Source of the DNA: DATDYB01 sp036517115
Lineage (GTDB): Bacteria; Patescibacteriota; Minisyncoccia; Phycocordibacterales; PALSA-1337
Length of the DNA: 64,000 nt
Assembly (NCBI GenBank): GCA_036517115.1
Contig: DATDYB010000005.1
Coordinates: 34,156 to 98,155 of the forward strand
Direction of reading: 5' to 3'
Part shown: piece after piece, positions 42,768 to 50,700 of the stretch
Position numbering within the stretch: position 1 is the stretch's first letter
Layout: each line of letters begins with the position of its first letter
Position numbers and translations under genes: made by a program
The notes under the pieces: model-generated
What the model was told of the DNA's origin: nothing
Seen by the model: the letters and a program-made list of their open reading frames with translations, nothing else
The model's database searches: none

Positions 42768-44183
42768 ATGACTTCTCCCAAACATATTCACATAGTAGGT
42801 ATTTGCGGTGTGGGTACCGGGGCGCTTGCTGTAGCGCTTAAAAACGCCGGTTACAAGGTCACCGGCAGCGACAAAGGATTTTTCCCTCCCGTTTCAACCG
42901 CCCTCGAACAAGTGGGTGTAGAATTTTACGCTGGCTGGCATCCGGAAAAAATGGGCAAACCCGATTTTGTTGTGGCCGGAGGATCAGGCACTTCCCTATC
43001 CAATCCAGAAGTTGTGCGTGCAAAAGAATTGGGTATCCCCATTCAATCATTTGCGCAAGCGGTTGGAGAATTTATCGTCAAAGAAGGAAATTCGATCGTG
43101 GTCGCAGGAACGTGGGGAAAGAGTAGTTCTACAGCAATACTTTCGTATATTCTAGAGCAGGTGGGGTTAAACCCAGGCTATTTCTTTGGAGGACTCGCCA
43201 CCTCCCTTCAAAGTGGGAAAATCGGTTCAGGAAATATCAGTGTGGTTGAAGGAGACGAATACCAAGCAGCTATTTATGATAAAAAACCAAAGTTTGCATA
43301 TTACAAACCTACTCACCTGCTGTTGACCGCCGTCTCGTGGGATCATGCAGATCTGTACCCAACCGAAGATGCATACTTCAATACTTTTAAAAAATTAGTT
43401 AACTCCATTCCTCGCGACGGAAAAATTATAGCGAGCACCGATGATGATGGGGTAAAAAGCATCCTCGGTCTTGCGGGAGATGAACACTACGATAAACGTA
43501 TTGCTTATGGAAAAGAGGAGTGTTCTTTCCCCTTCTATAGATATCAGAATGTGCAGCAAAGCAAAGACGGGATCACGTTCGAGATCGTCGATCTTGAAGT
43601 CAAGACGCATACTATCCATTCACCCATGCTTGGTGAATTTCAGGCGGAAAATATCACCGGTTGCTTTGCCATGGCACGAGAGATCGGTATTGAGCCGAGG
43701 GCGATCATCAAAGCTATCGCCGAATTCAAGGGCATGAAACGCAGACTGGAAAAACGGCACGAAGGAGACATCACCGTCATCGACGACATCGCCCATTCGC
43801 CGGAAAAAGCCGCTTCTGTACTAGCTACGCTCCGAAACATCTACCAAGGAAAAATTTTCGTCGTCTTCGAGCCGAATATCGGCGGACGGCAAAAAGAAGC
43901 CGTATCGAAATATGACAACGCATTCAAAAACGCCAATGAGATAATCATTCCACGACTTACAAAACTTAAAGTTTCAGACGATGAGGACAAGCGACCACTC
44001 GAAGGCGACGAACTTACGAAAGTAATATCAAAAACCCATCCGAACACCTACTACATCGACAACGATGACACCCTCATTCACCACATCACAGCTCACGCAA
44101 AGAAAGGTGACGTCATCGCCTTCCTAGGATCACATGGATTTAGGGGGATGATTGAAGAAACGATTAAGACATTAAATCGTTAG
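42768..44183 (+). CDS. Mpl/MurC-like Mur ligase
   Basis: 471 aa. The N-terminal Rossmann motif HIVGICGVGTGALAVAL at 7-23 and GSDKGFFPP are typical of UDP-N-acetylmuramate ligases (MurC/Mpl). The P-loop VVAGTWGKSSSTAIL near 115-129 replaces the usual GTHGKTTT. DDIAHSPEKAASVLATL near 337-353 is the conserved C-terminal segment, and GSHGFRGMIE closes the protein. It ligates alanine (MurC) or a murein peptide (Mpl) to UDP-MurNAc; the ICG motif favours the Mpl branch, but MurC function cannot be excluded. Confidence 0.8.
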   Translation: MTSPKHIHIVGICGVGTGALAVALKNAGYKVTGSDKGFFPPVSTALEQVGVEFYAGWHPEKMGKPDFVVAGGSGTSLSNPEVVRAKELGIPIQSFAQAVGEFIVKEGNSIVVAGTWGKSSSTAILSYILEQVGLNPGYFFGGLATSLQSGKIGSGNISVVEGDEYQAAIYDKKPKFAYYKPTHLLLTAVSWDHADLYPTEDAYFNTFKKLVNSIPRDGKIIASTDDDGVKSILGLAGDEHYDKRIAYGKEECSFPFYRYQNVQQSKDGITFEIVDLEVKTHTIHSPMLGEFQAENITGCFAMAREIGIEPRAIIKAIAEFKGMKRRLEKRHEGDITVIDDIAHSPEKAASVLATLRNIYQGKIFVVFEPNIGGRQKEAVSKYDNAFKNANEIIIPRLTKLKVSDDEDKRPLEGDELTKVISKTHPNTYYIDNDDTLIHHITAHAKKGDVIAFLGSHGFRGMIEETIKTLNR

Positions 44184-44217
44184 ACGTGATATAACTGGAT
44201 CCCCGCATCCGCGAGGA

Positions 44218-44259
44218 TGACAGAAAATATAGTCGGCTTCGCCTCTTTATTTTCTGTCA
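44218..44259 (-). terminator. hairpin overlapping the stop codon of the LysW-like gene
   Basis: Perfect 12-bp arms TGACAGAAAATA (44218-44229) and TATTTTCTGTCA (44248-44259). The TGA stop at 44257-44259 is the outermost part of one arm. There is no long T run, so termination is likely but not certain. Confidence 0.5.
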
Positions 44260-44421
44260 CTTCCCTTCATCAACAATCTCGGCCTCAATCTTTTCGTTCG
44301 AAATTTCTTTGATCAAAAGTGAGATACCACAAGTGTCACATTCAACGACTTGGTCTTTTGCCAGGTTGGGATACTGTTCAAGACTGACGTCGTTTTTACA
44401 TTCAGGACAAATTAATTGCAT
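44257..44421 (-). CDS. LysW-like small zinc-ribbon protein
   Basis: 54 aa: two CxxC pairs (LICPECKNDVSL at 3-14 and VECDTCGISLLI at 26-37) and an acidic C terminus (EKIEAEIVDEGK). This is the size and layout of LysW, the carrier protein that holds an amino acid on its C-terminal glutamate for lysine/arginine synthesis. The true LysW ending EDWGE is absent (here VDEGK), so it may be a zinc-ribbon relative with another role. Its 3' end forms a hairpin with the stop codon. No SD is visible. Confidence 0.7.
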   Translation of the reverse strand: MQLICPECKNDVSLEQYPNLAKDQVVECDTCGISLLIKEISNEKIEAEIVDEGK

Positions 44422-44558
44422 GGGTGTTAGCTTCTAGCTGTAAGCTGTTAGACTGATAAATCTACAGTCATCATTCTAATGCAATGACTTCAATAAAACA
44501 AATATTTGGGAACTAAAAGCTAGTAGCTAAAAGCTAACAGCTTCGCTACAATACAACT
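44422..44558. other. divergent promoter region with short inverted repeats
   Basis: Between two divergent genes. Related AGCT-rich words (TTAGCTTCTAGCTGTAAGCT and CTAAAAGCTAACAGCTT) form an inverted repeat at about 44427-44451 and 44527-44546. The TACAAT box at 44547-44552 ends 6 bases before the ATG at 44559, a probable leaderless start. Confidence 0.5.
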
Positions 44559-45440
44559 ATGACTCCACAAGAAGAACGACCTAAACTTACTCTCGCTTTA
44601 AGCGCCACGAATCTCGGTATTGTGTATTTCAAACGTGAAGATCTACACCCCTACAAGTCGCACAAAGGGCGGTCAATCCCCTTTATGATCGACTGGTACA
44701 AGGATAAGGGTTCAAAGGATTTTGTCATCTCTTCCTCAGGCAATGCGGCGCTTGCAGCACTCCTCTATATTCAAGAATGGAACAGCAAGAACACCGACGA
44801 CGCTCTTTCCCTGACCATTTTCGTAGGAGAAAAAATCGCCCAAGCAAAATTCGATCTTTTGAAAAGCACTGCTAAAGACTCTCATGTCTCTGTCACACAA
44901 ACCACCAGACCCCAGCAGAGCGCCTTTGAAGCAAGTAAACGGGGGAAAACACTCCTACGTCAGTCAACAGACGAAGTGGCGCTTCTAGGATACGCTACTC
45001 TCGCGGAAGAGCTCGGGCGAATTCAAAATCTCGAGGCGATATTCATAGCTACTTCATCCGGCACCACCGCAGAGGCCCTACATGATTTTTTTAAAAAAGG
45101 AGGGGTGTTCCCTCAGATTCATATTGTGCAAACTACCGGATGTAACCCAATCGCTCGTGAATTCGAACCCTCCCCTCTACAGGAAATTTCTTTTGCCGAC
45201 GCTATTGTCGACCGCACCGCCCTTCGAAAAGAAAAGGTGATTAACGCCGTTTCAGCATCAAAAGGTTTTGGCTGGATAGTCTCCAATCAGGAAATCGCGG
45301 ACGCGGTCAACCTCGTAGAGCAACATGAGGGGTTAAAAATTTCTCCGAACGGCGCTCTTTCGGTAGCAGGACTTACAAAAGCCCTCTCAAAAAACTGGCA
45401 GTGGAAGGGAGCGGTGGTCTGCGTCATCACTGGAAGGTGA
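44559..45440 (+). CDS. PLP-dependent fold-type II enzyme, threonine-synthase-like
   Basis: 293 aa. YFKREDLHPYKSHKGRSIPF near 23-42 holds the PLP lysine (SHKGR), ISSSGNAALAAL near 58-69 the phosphate/substrate loop, and IFIATSSGTTAEALHDF near 160-176 the glycine/serine-rich PLP phosphate cradle. Family members include threonine synthase, threonine deaminase and diaminopropionate lyase; at 293 aa it is shorter than most. Divergent from the LysW-like gene; ends directly against the convergent murD-like gene. Confidence 0.78.
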   Translation: MTPQEERPKLTLALSATNLGIVYFKREDLHPYKSHKGRSIPFMIDWYKDKGSKDFVISSSGNAALAALLYIQEWNSKNTDDALSLTIFVGEKIAQAKFDLLKSTAKDSHVSVTQTTRPQQSAFEASKRGKTLLRQSTDEVALLGYATLAEELGRIQNLEAIFIATSSGTTAEALHDFFKKGGVFPQIHIVQTTGCNPIAREFEPSPLQEISFADAIVDRTALRKEKVINAVSASKGFGWIVSNQEIADAVNLVEQHEGLKISPNGALSVAGLTKALSKNWQWKGAVVCVITGR

Positions 45441-46748
45441 TCACTTCATTAGTGCATCAAACGCCTCAATGCGGCTCGTCACGTCCCGTGACTGTTCTTC
45501 GGGGCCGAATGACGGACTAAAGAGGATCACATCTCCTGCGCGCGAACTATCAAAAGCTTTCTTGACCGCATCAGCAAGACCCTCACTGTGCACATGGGTA
45601 ACACCCTTGCAGTCAAGCAGATTTTTATGAATCTTAATAGTCCCTGTGCCCGGCACCGCGATAACGGTAGTCGCGTATTGGTTGAGATGTGCCAAGAGAG
45701 GTGCCATGTCTTCCCCTACATCCTTGCCACCCATTATCAGAACGGTGTTTTTATTAACGGAAACCGTACGGAGCGCTCCTAGCGTAGAGTGGGGGGTGAC
45801 TGACGCCCCATCGTTATATATTTTCCTTTCTTTTACCATTCCTTTGTATTCCAAACGTCCAGAAAGAGCCCTACAATTCTTAAGTGCCTCTTCAATGATG
45901 TCTTCACTGATTTTAAAAATATGGGCTGTCTCCACAGCACAAGCAACGTCGTCTTTCATCAACTCCCCCTCAAAAAGCGCGGACCACGACAGAGGTAGCA
46001 TTTGCCGCGACGCTTTCATGGGGCGACTTCGGATCTTTGTGTCGAGCGCCCGTATCACCTCTTCGGGTGCCACAAAATAGTTGTTGGACGATTGGAATGC
46101 ATACAGCGCATGAGTTTCGTCAGCTCCCAACGCTGGACACACCGACACATAAGGACTCATTTTCATGGAAGCAAAATCACGGAGTTGTGTAAACGAAAGT
46201 TCGATGATGACAATATCGCCTGAAGCAATGTTCTCAAGCAAGGAAATGAGGCCGGTGTTTTCATAATTCGTTACACAGAAAATATTTTTACGAAGGATGG
46301 TTTTTCCTCTTTCGAGTATATCCCGAATCAGTAACGCTGTGGTTGTTTTGCCTGCACCTCCACCTACCCCAATGACAATAACCGGAGGGGAGAGTTTAGT
46401 GAATAATAACTCAGGTGTTTCTACCTGCACGTTATTGTGTTCGATGGCCTTTACAAGAATGTTGGGGAACGTTACATCCCGCGGCTTTATAATAAGATTC
46501 GCGCTGGTGAATAGTTCAAGATCATAGTTCCCGAAGGAATAATTAAGCCTACCCACCTTCTCTTCCTCCGTCATGAGCTCAAGTGCTGCGATAGCTTTTT
46601 CTAAATCAGCCTTTTTGCCGACATCCGCTATGGTGACGTCAGCTCCGCATGCAACTAAAAACTTTATATCCCCAACTAAGGAGGTGTGGGAACGAAGACC
46701 AGTAACCACGACTCTTTTGCCACTAAAATATTCCCGAGCATTATTCAT
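45441..46748 (-). CDS. murD: MurD-like UDP-N-acetylmuramoyl-amino-acid ligase
   Basis: 435 aa. RVVVTGLRSHTSLVGDI at 12-28 is the N-terminal nucleotide-sugar domain; the P-loop is GVGGGAGKTTT near 127-137, an expanded form of the usual GTNGKTT. YNDGASVTPHSTLGALRTV near 312-330 and MGGKDVGEDM near 341-350 match MurD (NDS.ATNP and GG.DKG). It would add D-glutamate to UDP-MurNAc-L-Ala in the cytosol. TATGAT lies 9 bases before the ATG, a likely leaderless start. The divergent P-loop makes a paralogous function possible. Confidence 0.75.
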   Translation of the reverse strand: MNNAREYFSGKRVVVTGLRSHTSLVGDIKFLVACGADVTIADVGKKADLEKAIAALELMTEEEKVGRLNYSFGNYDLELFTSANLIIKPRDVTFPNILVKAIEHNNVQVETPELLFTKLSPPVIVIGVGGGAGKTTTALLIRDILERGKTILRKNIFCVTNYENTGLISLLENIASGDIVIIELSFTQLRDFASMKMSPYVSVCPALGADETHALYAFQSSNNYFVAPEEVIRALDTKIRSRPMKASRQMLPLSWSALFEGELMKDDVACAVETAHIFKISEDIIEEALKNCRALSGRLEYKGMVKERKIYNDGASVTPHSTLGALRTVSVNKNTVLIMGGKDVGEDMAPLLAHLNQYATTVIAVPGTGTIKIHKNLLDCKGVTHVHSEGLADAVKKAFDSSRAGDVILFSPSFGPEEQSRDVTSRIEAFDALMK

Positions 46749-46757
46749 ACGAGGTCA

Positions 46758-46763
46758 ATCATA
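46758..46763 (-). promoter_or_regulatory. -10 box of a probable leaderless transcript (murD-like gene)
   Basis: TATGAT on the minus strand, 9 bases before the ATG at 46748; no SD. Confidence 0.45.
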
Positions 46764-46771
46764 ACACACTC

Positions 46772-46868
46772 ACCATTCATCAAAAAAGAGACCGGATAAT
46801 TTTTCTGGTGAAAAATTTCCTAGGACTCCGGCTCGCCAGCCTGCGTAGTCTCTTTTTTGATGAATGGT
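46772..46868. repeat. double-hairpin element, copy A
   Basis: Perfect 21-bp inverted arms (46772-46792 and 46848-46868) enclose a 55-base core (46793-46847). The core matches copy B (25088-25142): hairpin 1 is identical, and hairpin 2 has GGCT/AGCC arms in place of GCGC/GCGC around the same CGCC loop, a compensatory change. Arms differ completely from copy B. It is followed by a further ACGTCGCTT/AAGCGACGT hairpin (about 46886-46907). Confidence 0.85.
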
Positions 46869-46955
46869 TCGCTCTTGTAGACTCTACGTCGCTTCAGAAA
46901 GCGACGTCCTCAATTTTACAACTACTCGCAAAGCTCGCAGGTAAAATTGGGAAAT

Positions 46956-46986
46956 AAAAAAACAGACTCGAATTGCTTCGAGCCTG
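46956..46986 (-). terminator. intrinsic terminator of the 46998 gene
   Basis: On the minus strand CAGGCTCGAA, loop, TTCGAGTCTG (one mismatch) followed by seven T, 12 bases after the stop codon. Confidence 0.8.
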
Positions 46987-46997
46987 ATGTGAACTGC

Positions 46998-48386
46998 TTA
47001 TTTACCGGCGAACGCTTTGTCCACCATTTTCTCTAACATCGCGATGTTAGATGTGTTACCCGCTTTTACGTAACTTTGATTATGGGGGATTCTATCCCCG
47101 TACTCACACCGCCAATTTGCAGTAAGTACTTTGTTAAGTGAGCACCGGACGATGTCACATAACTCTTCCTTAGTTAGCAGAGAGCGTGCCACATTCGGCG
47201 TCGTGGTGCTCCCGTTCAAGAGCATATCCTCGTGGCGATACCACATCTCCAGGCTTGGAACGCTGCCCTGCACACATAATTTCTCAAATGGCGGGAGGTT
47301 CGCAAGAGGAATGCGACGTTTGATCGCCTCCGCTGTCCGCACCATACTGACGAGCGTGTCGATAGAGAGACGTCTCTCCCTGACGAGCTTGTCGTTACGG
47401 TTCAAGGATATCATGGTGTTTCCCGCACTATTCCTTTGGATCACTACCCCCACGTATCCACCACTCCCTGAACGGGCGGCACTGCTGACCTGCTGGCTGT
47501 CTGACTCTATATATAGCATAGTCAAGCCTCCCGAGTGGTTGTTGATCTGAACATCTCGAAAGACGCCTTTTGTATTTATCTCATCAACAGTTTCCCAATG
47601 TTTAACATTCTTGTTGTACATGTCGATCAATACAAAGGCCACCCAATTGTCGACCCCAGCAAATCCTGATTTTATCAAGACCTTCCGTAAGTGCGCTAGC
47701 TCGGTCAAATACATGTCTGAGCGTGACTCAGAATCTTTGACCATTTCCTTTGTCGCGAGATACGCCTTTCCTTTATGAGACTCTGCCGGCGCCTTGTCCC
47801 ACCCTTGGGACACCGCCAATCGCTCGTAAATGTCCGAGAGGCCTGTTGGGTCAACCGTTGTAGCGATTTGTTCCGCCCCTGTTTCCCAGAGCGCGTCATA
47901 CGCAGTCGTGGCCCATTCTATCACCATGTACATTTTTTTGTACTCCCCCTCTTTATCAGGGTTCTGGCTGTACCGCACTTTGATCAGTGTGGGGAGTTGT
48001 GTAGGCCACACCTTATCAGACTGATCACAGTGATACACTTCCTCCAGTAAGGGTTTAAGCATAGGATCCGTATCGAGTCCCAACACCTTTGCCGTTAGAG
48101 TGAAGGAGCAATCTCTTGGTTTAACTCGCACCCCATCTATCATGGTGTGTTCGTCGAGGTCGCCCGCACCCACCCCCACAGCAAGCATTCCTGTCTTAAG
48201 GAGTGCCTCTGCCGTGAGACCGCGGGGTAGCTTCCCGTCGTTGATGAAATACACCGGTGCTTTTTCGACACCAGGATATACGTCACCCCCTTTTTTTCGG
48301 AGCGCTAGAAACGAAATGATTTCGTCCCCGTGAGGCTTCAAATGTGTCACCAACTGCTTAACTGAATGTTGAGCTCTAGTTGTCAT
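46998..48386 (-). CDS. hypothetical protein (462 aa), weakly MYG1/DHH-like
   Basis: Start at ATG 48386, preceded by AAAGGA with 5-base spacing; upstream in-frame codons lie in the leader. The N-terminal part, LVTHLKPHGDEIISFLAL near 12-29, GVGAGDLDEHTMIDGV near 71-86 and CSFTLTAKVLG near 92-102, follows the order of MYG1/DHH-type metal hydrolases (H...DE...D..H), but the match is faint. The C-terminal ~250 residues are unrecognised. Soluble, no signal. Own promoter, folded leader and terminator. Function unknown. Confidence 0.6.
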   Translation of the reverse strand: MTTRAQHSVKQLVTHLKPHGDEIISFLALRKKGGDVYPGVEKAPVYFINDGKLPRGLTAEALLKTGMLAVGVGAGDLDEHTMIDGVRVKPRDCSFTLTAKVLGLDTDPMLKPLLEEVYHCDQSDKVWPTQLPTLIKVRYSQNPDKEGEYKKMYMVIEWATTAYDALWETGAEQIATTVDPTGLSDIYERLAVSQGWDKAPAESHKGKAYLATKEMVKDSESRSDMYLTELAHLRKVLIKSGFAGVDNWVAFVLIDMYNKNVKHWETVDEINTKGVFRDVQINNHSGGLTMLYIESDSQQVSSAARSGSGGYVGVVIQRNSAGNTMISLNRNDKLVRERRLSIDTLVSMVRTAEAIKRRIPLANLPPFEKLCVQGSVPSLEMWYRHEDMLLNGSTTTPNVARSLLTKEELCDIVRCSLNKVLTANWRCEYGDRIPHNQSYVKAGNTSNIAMLEKMVDKAFAGK

Positions 48387-48465
48387 TACTATCCTTTCTT
48401 TTCTGTTGTTAAGGTACTTTGATCCTTGGCGCTGGGCCTTGGAATACCTTGGTTTTCTGATGTAA

Positions 48466-48494
48466 ATTATAGCATAAACAGACCAATAAGTCAA
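48466..48494 (-). promoter_or_regulatory. sigma-70-type promoter and folded leader of the 46998 gene
   Basis: Minus strand TTGACT (48489-48494), 17-base spacer, consensus TATAAT (48466-48471). The ~75-base leader can pair AAGGTA with TACCTT (outer stem, 48415-48450) around a CCAAGG-rich inner hairpin before the SD. Confidence 0.7.
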
Positions 48495-48500
48495 CAAAAA

Positions 48501-48536
48501 GAAGACCCTGGAAAGAAGCCTCTTTCCAGGGTCTTC
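48501..48536 (-). terminator. intrinsic terminator of pyk
   Basis: Perfect 16-bp stem (GAAGACCCTGGAAAGA and its complement) with a 4-base loop, followed on the minus strand by CTTTTTG. It lies upstream of the next gene's promoter and insulates the two units. Confidence 0.85.
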
Positions 48537-48553
48537 TTCGACCGGCTGAATTA

Positions 48554-50014
48554 CTAGATGGTCTCCACAAGCACCATGTTGGTGTCCCCACCCTCACCTA
48601 ACGGCATTGCTGCCGCAAGGACAAAACGATCACCTTTATTCGCAATCTTATGCTTCTGCAAATATTTCTTTATCTCAGGCAACGCTTCACGCACCCCAAT
48701 AAATTTTTCGGTCTTAACTGCTGTACAGCCAAATGTCAGGAGCATCTGTCGACATGTTTTTTCATACGGCGTAAACACATAGACATCCTGTGTTGGTTTG
48801 TACCTAGCGATCATGCGAGCGGTTTTACCGTGGTTTGAGAGTGCGACGATACACTTTGCATCCAAGCTTTTTGCCACATCCACCACTTCGCTCGTCACCG
48901 CATCCACCGTCACTCCGCTCGTCAGATGTTCTTCAAATGTTTTAAGATCAAAGGCCAACTCTTCGTACATAGGATGTGTCTCAATCTTTTGTACTACAGT
49001 AGTCATAACCTTCACGGCTTCCACAGGGTAGTCACCCAAGGTCGTTTCTTCGGAAAGCATAATAGCGTCCGTGCCATCAAGTACCGCATTGGCGATATCG
49101 GAAACCTCCGCCCGAGTCGGAACGGGGTTTTTAATCATCGATTCAAGCATGTGTGTAGCGGTGATAACGATCTTCCCTGCCTGATTGCATTTCTTGATCA
49201 TCATCTTCTGATTCATCGGCACGTTTTCCGCTCCGATCTCGATCGCCAAGTCACCGCGAGCAACCATAACCCCGTCAACTACTGTAAGAAGCTCGTCGAA
49301 GTTTTCGAGACCTTCCACATCTTCGATTTTTGCAATGATTTTTGTATCCTTCATGCCCGCCTTTTGGAGAATGCCACGGAGCTCATGGACATCTGAGGCT
49401 CGGCGCACAAATGAGAAGGCTACGAAATCAACATTGTTCTTGATACCGAATTCTAGATCGGATTTGTCTTTAGTAGTCAGTGAACTAATGGAGAGATAGG
49501 CCCCAGGAAGATTCACGCCCCGTCGGCTCTTAATTTCTCCTCCCGCCACCACTTTAGTCACCACTTCCTTTCCTTTGATAGCAGTCACTTGAAGCTTCTT
49601 CTTTCCATCATGAAGCAAAATGTATCCTCCAACTTTCACTTCCTTAGGTAGTGGCTCGTAGTTTACGGAAACACGCTCTTCGTTACCCACAATCTTGTCA
49701 GTCGTTAGGGTGAATGTCTGCCCTTCCTTGAGTGTAATAGCACCCTTTTCAAACTCACCGATACGAATTTTCGGTCCGCCTAAATCTTGCAGGGTTGCGC
49801 AAGGGATGCCGGTTTTTGCAGTCGCTTTTTTGAGATTATCGACTTTAACTTGGTGTTCTGCAAAATCACCATGGGAAAAATTGAGGCGCATAACATTCAT
49901 CCCCTCTTTCAGAAGTTCTCCAAGCTTTTCCTCACTTGAAGTGACTGGCCCTATAGTACAGACGATCTTAGTTTTCTTAGCAGGTCCGAAATTGATTTTT
50001 GCTTCTTTGGCCAT
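48554..50014 (-). CDS. pyk: pyruvate kinase
   Basis: 486 aa. TKIVCTIGPVTSSEEKLGEL near 14-33, MRLNFSHGDF near 42-51, QDLGGPKIRIG near 78-88, KIEDVEGLENFDELL near 229-243, VARGDLAIEIG near 251-261 and ATHMLESMI near 288-296 are the active-site and Mg/K-binding motifs. It converts PEP and ADP to pyruvate and ATP. The full-length C-terminal domain is present. No SD; TATAAA ends only 3 bases before ATG. Confidence 0.96.
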   Translation of the reverse strand: MAKEAKINFGPAKKTKIVCTIGPVTSSEEKLGELLKEGMNVMRLNFSHGDFAEHQVKVDNLKKATAKTGIPCATLQDLGGPKIRIGEFEKGAITLKEGQTFTLTTDKIVGNEERVSVNYEPLPKEVKVGGYILLHDGKKKLQVTAIKGKEVVTKVVAGGEIKSRRGVNLPGAYLSISSLTTKDKSDLEFGIKNNVDFVAFSFVRRASDVHELRGILQKAGMKDTKIIAKIEDVEGLENFDELLTVVDGVMVARGDLAIEIGAENVPMNQKMMIKKCNQAGKIVITATHMLESMIKNPVPTRAEVSDIANAVLDGTDAIMLSEETTLGDYPVEAVKVMTTVVQKIETHPMYEELAFDLKTFEEHLTSGVTVDAVTSEVVDVAKSLDAKCIVALSNHGKTARMIARYKPTQDVYVFTPYEKTCRQMLLTFGCTAVKTEKFIGVREALPEIKKYLQKHKIANKGDRFVLAAAMPLGEGGDTNMVLVETI

Positions 50015-50268
50015 GGATTTATAGGTAATTTTAAAATTTTAACAACCTCGGTATTGTATCAGAAACACTGCACTTTTCAAATCCTTCCCGGTCTGATATA
50101 TTGCTTTGGTACATGCGAGTAAGCTGCGTTGGTTCCGCACATCACTGATACTGATGGGGTGAGACGCGAAGGCATGGAGCGTCGCAAGGCCGGAGGCAGG
50201 CGTGCCGAGGCGGGGTCGCGGAATTTGCCAGCAGACAAATATCCGTGACCAGGTGAAAATTAAAAGAT
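50015..50268. other. intergenic region with duplicated tRNA-Ile anticodon-arm fragment
   Basis: No gene. 50137-50160 is an exact 24-base copy of 50292-50315, which covers the anticodon stem-loop of the tRNA-Ile downstream. The flanking sequence does not fold into a tRNA. The rest is GC-rich (GAGACGCGAAGG...) with no recognised motif. Confidence 0.8.
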
Positions 50269-50344
50269 GCGCGTGTAGCTCAGTTGGTAGAGCACATCAC
50301 TGATACTGATGGGGTCCCAGGTTCAAATCCTGGCACGCGCACCA
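50269..50344 (+). tRNA. tRNA-Ile (anticodon GAU)
   Basis: 76 bases with a complete cloverleaf: acceptor GCGCGTG/CACGCGC, D-arm GCTC AGTTGGTA GAGC, anticodon stem CATCA/TGATG with loop CTGATAC, T-arm CCAGG TTCAAAT CCTGG and encoded ACCA end. It reads isoleucine AUC/AUU codons. In many bacteria it lies inside the rRNA operon; here it stands alone on the opposite strand, about 1 kb beyond the 16S 3' end. Confidence 0.97.
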
Positions 50345-50365
50345 AGAAGTGGTTAACAAAAGTAG

Positions 50366-50399
50366 AAAGAGGTGTCGCCATCTAAAGCAACACCTCTTT
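50366..50399 (-). terminator. intrinsic terminator of the small gene at 50405
   Basis: Perfect 10-bp stem AAAGAGGTGT/ACACCTCTTT with a 14-base loop, then CTACTTTTG on the minus strand. Confidence 0.7.
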
Positions 50400-50404
50400 G
50401 TGAA

Positions 50405-50572
50405 CTACCGACATACGAGCTCTCCTTTCTCCCGCCTTACAGAGCGTAGACTGAAACGTGGCACTTTCAGGCACGTGCTGCGACTTGGTGTACCTCGAGG
50501 TTGTTTAGGGATCCGAATGATCTTCACCTCAAAAGAACAAACCGGACCCATAACGATGGTTATTCTTTTCAT
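50405..50572 (-). CDS. small basic protein of unknown function (55 aa)
   Basis: ATG at 50572 with AAAGGAG 7 bases upstream. The product (MKRITIVMGPVCSFEVKIIRI..., then PRGTPSRSTCLKVPRFSLRSVRR) is highly basic with two cysteines and could bind nucleic acid; no family is recognised. Single-gene unit with a TTGACA-type promoter at 50608-50636 and a terminator. Confidence 0.5.
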   Translation of the reverse strand: MKRITIVMGPVCSFEVKIIRIPKQPRGTPSRSTCLKVPRFSLRSVRREKGELVCR

Positions 50573-50607
50573 GTTTTTTCTCCTTTCAGTTAGAACATTC
50601 TGGTCAT

Positions 50608-50636
50608 AAATTACCATATTGGTTAGTCAGTGTCAA
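50608..50636 (-). promoter_or_regulatory. sigma-70-type promoter of the small gene at 50405
   Basis: Minus strand TTGACA (50631-50636), 17-base spacer, TAATTT (50608-50613). Confidence 0.55.
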
Positions 50637-50649
50637 TCACATCAAGGTA

Positions 50650-50681
50650 AAAGCGCCGGAGGAAATCCTCAACGGCGCTTT
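50650..50681 (-). terminator. intrinsic terminator of the small gene at 50701
   Basis: AAAGCGCCG and CGGCGCTTT arms with an inner GAGGA/TCCTC hairpin, followed by TTTTACC on the minus strand. Confidence 0.75.
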
Positions 50682-50700
50682 GAAACTTTCTCACCTAAAA

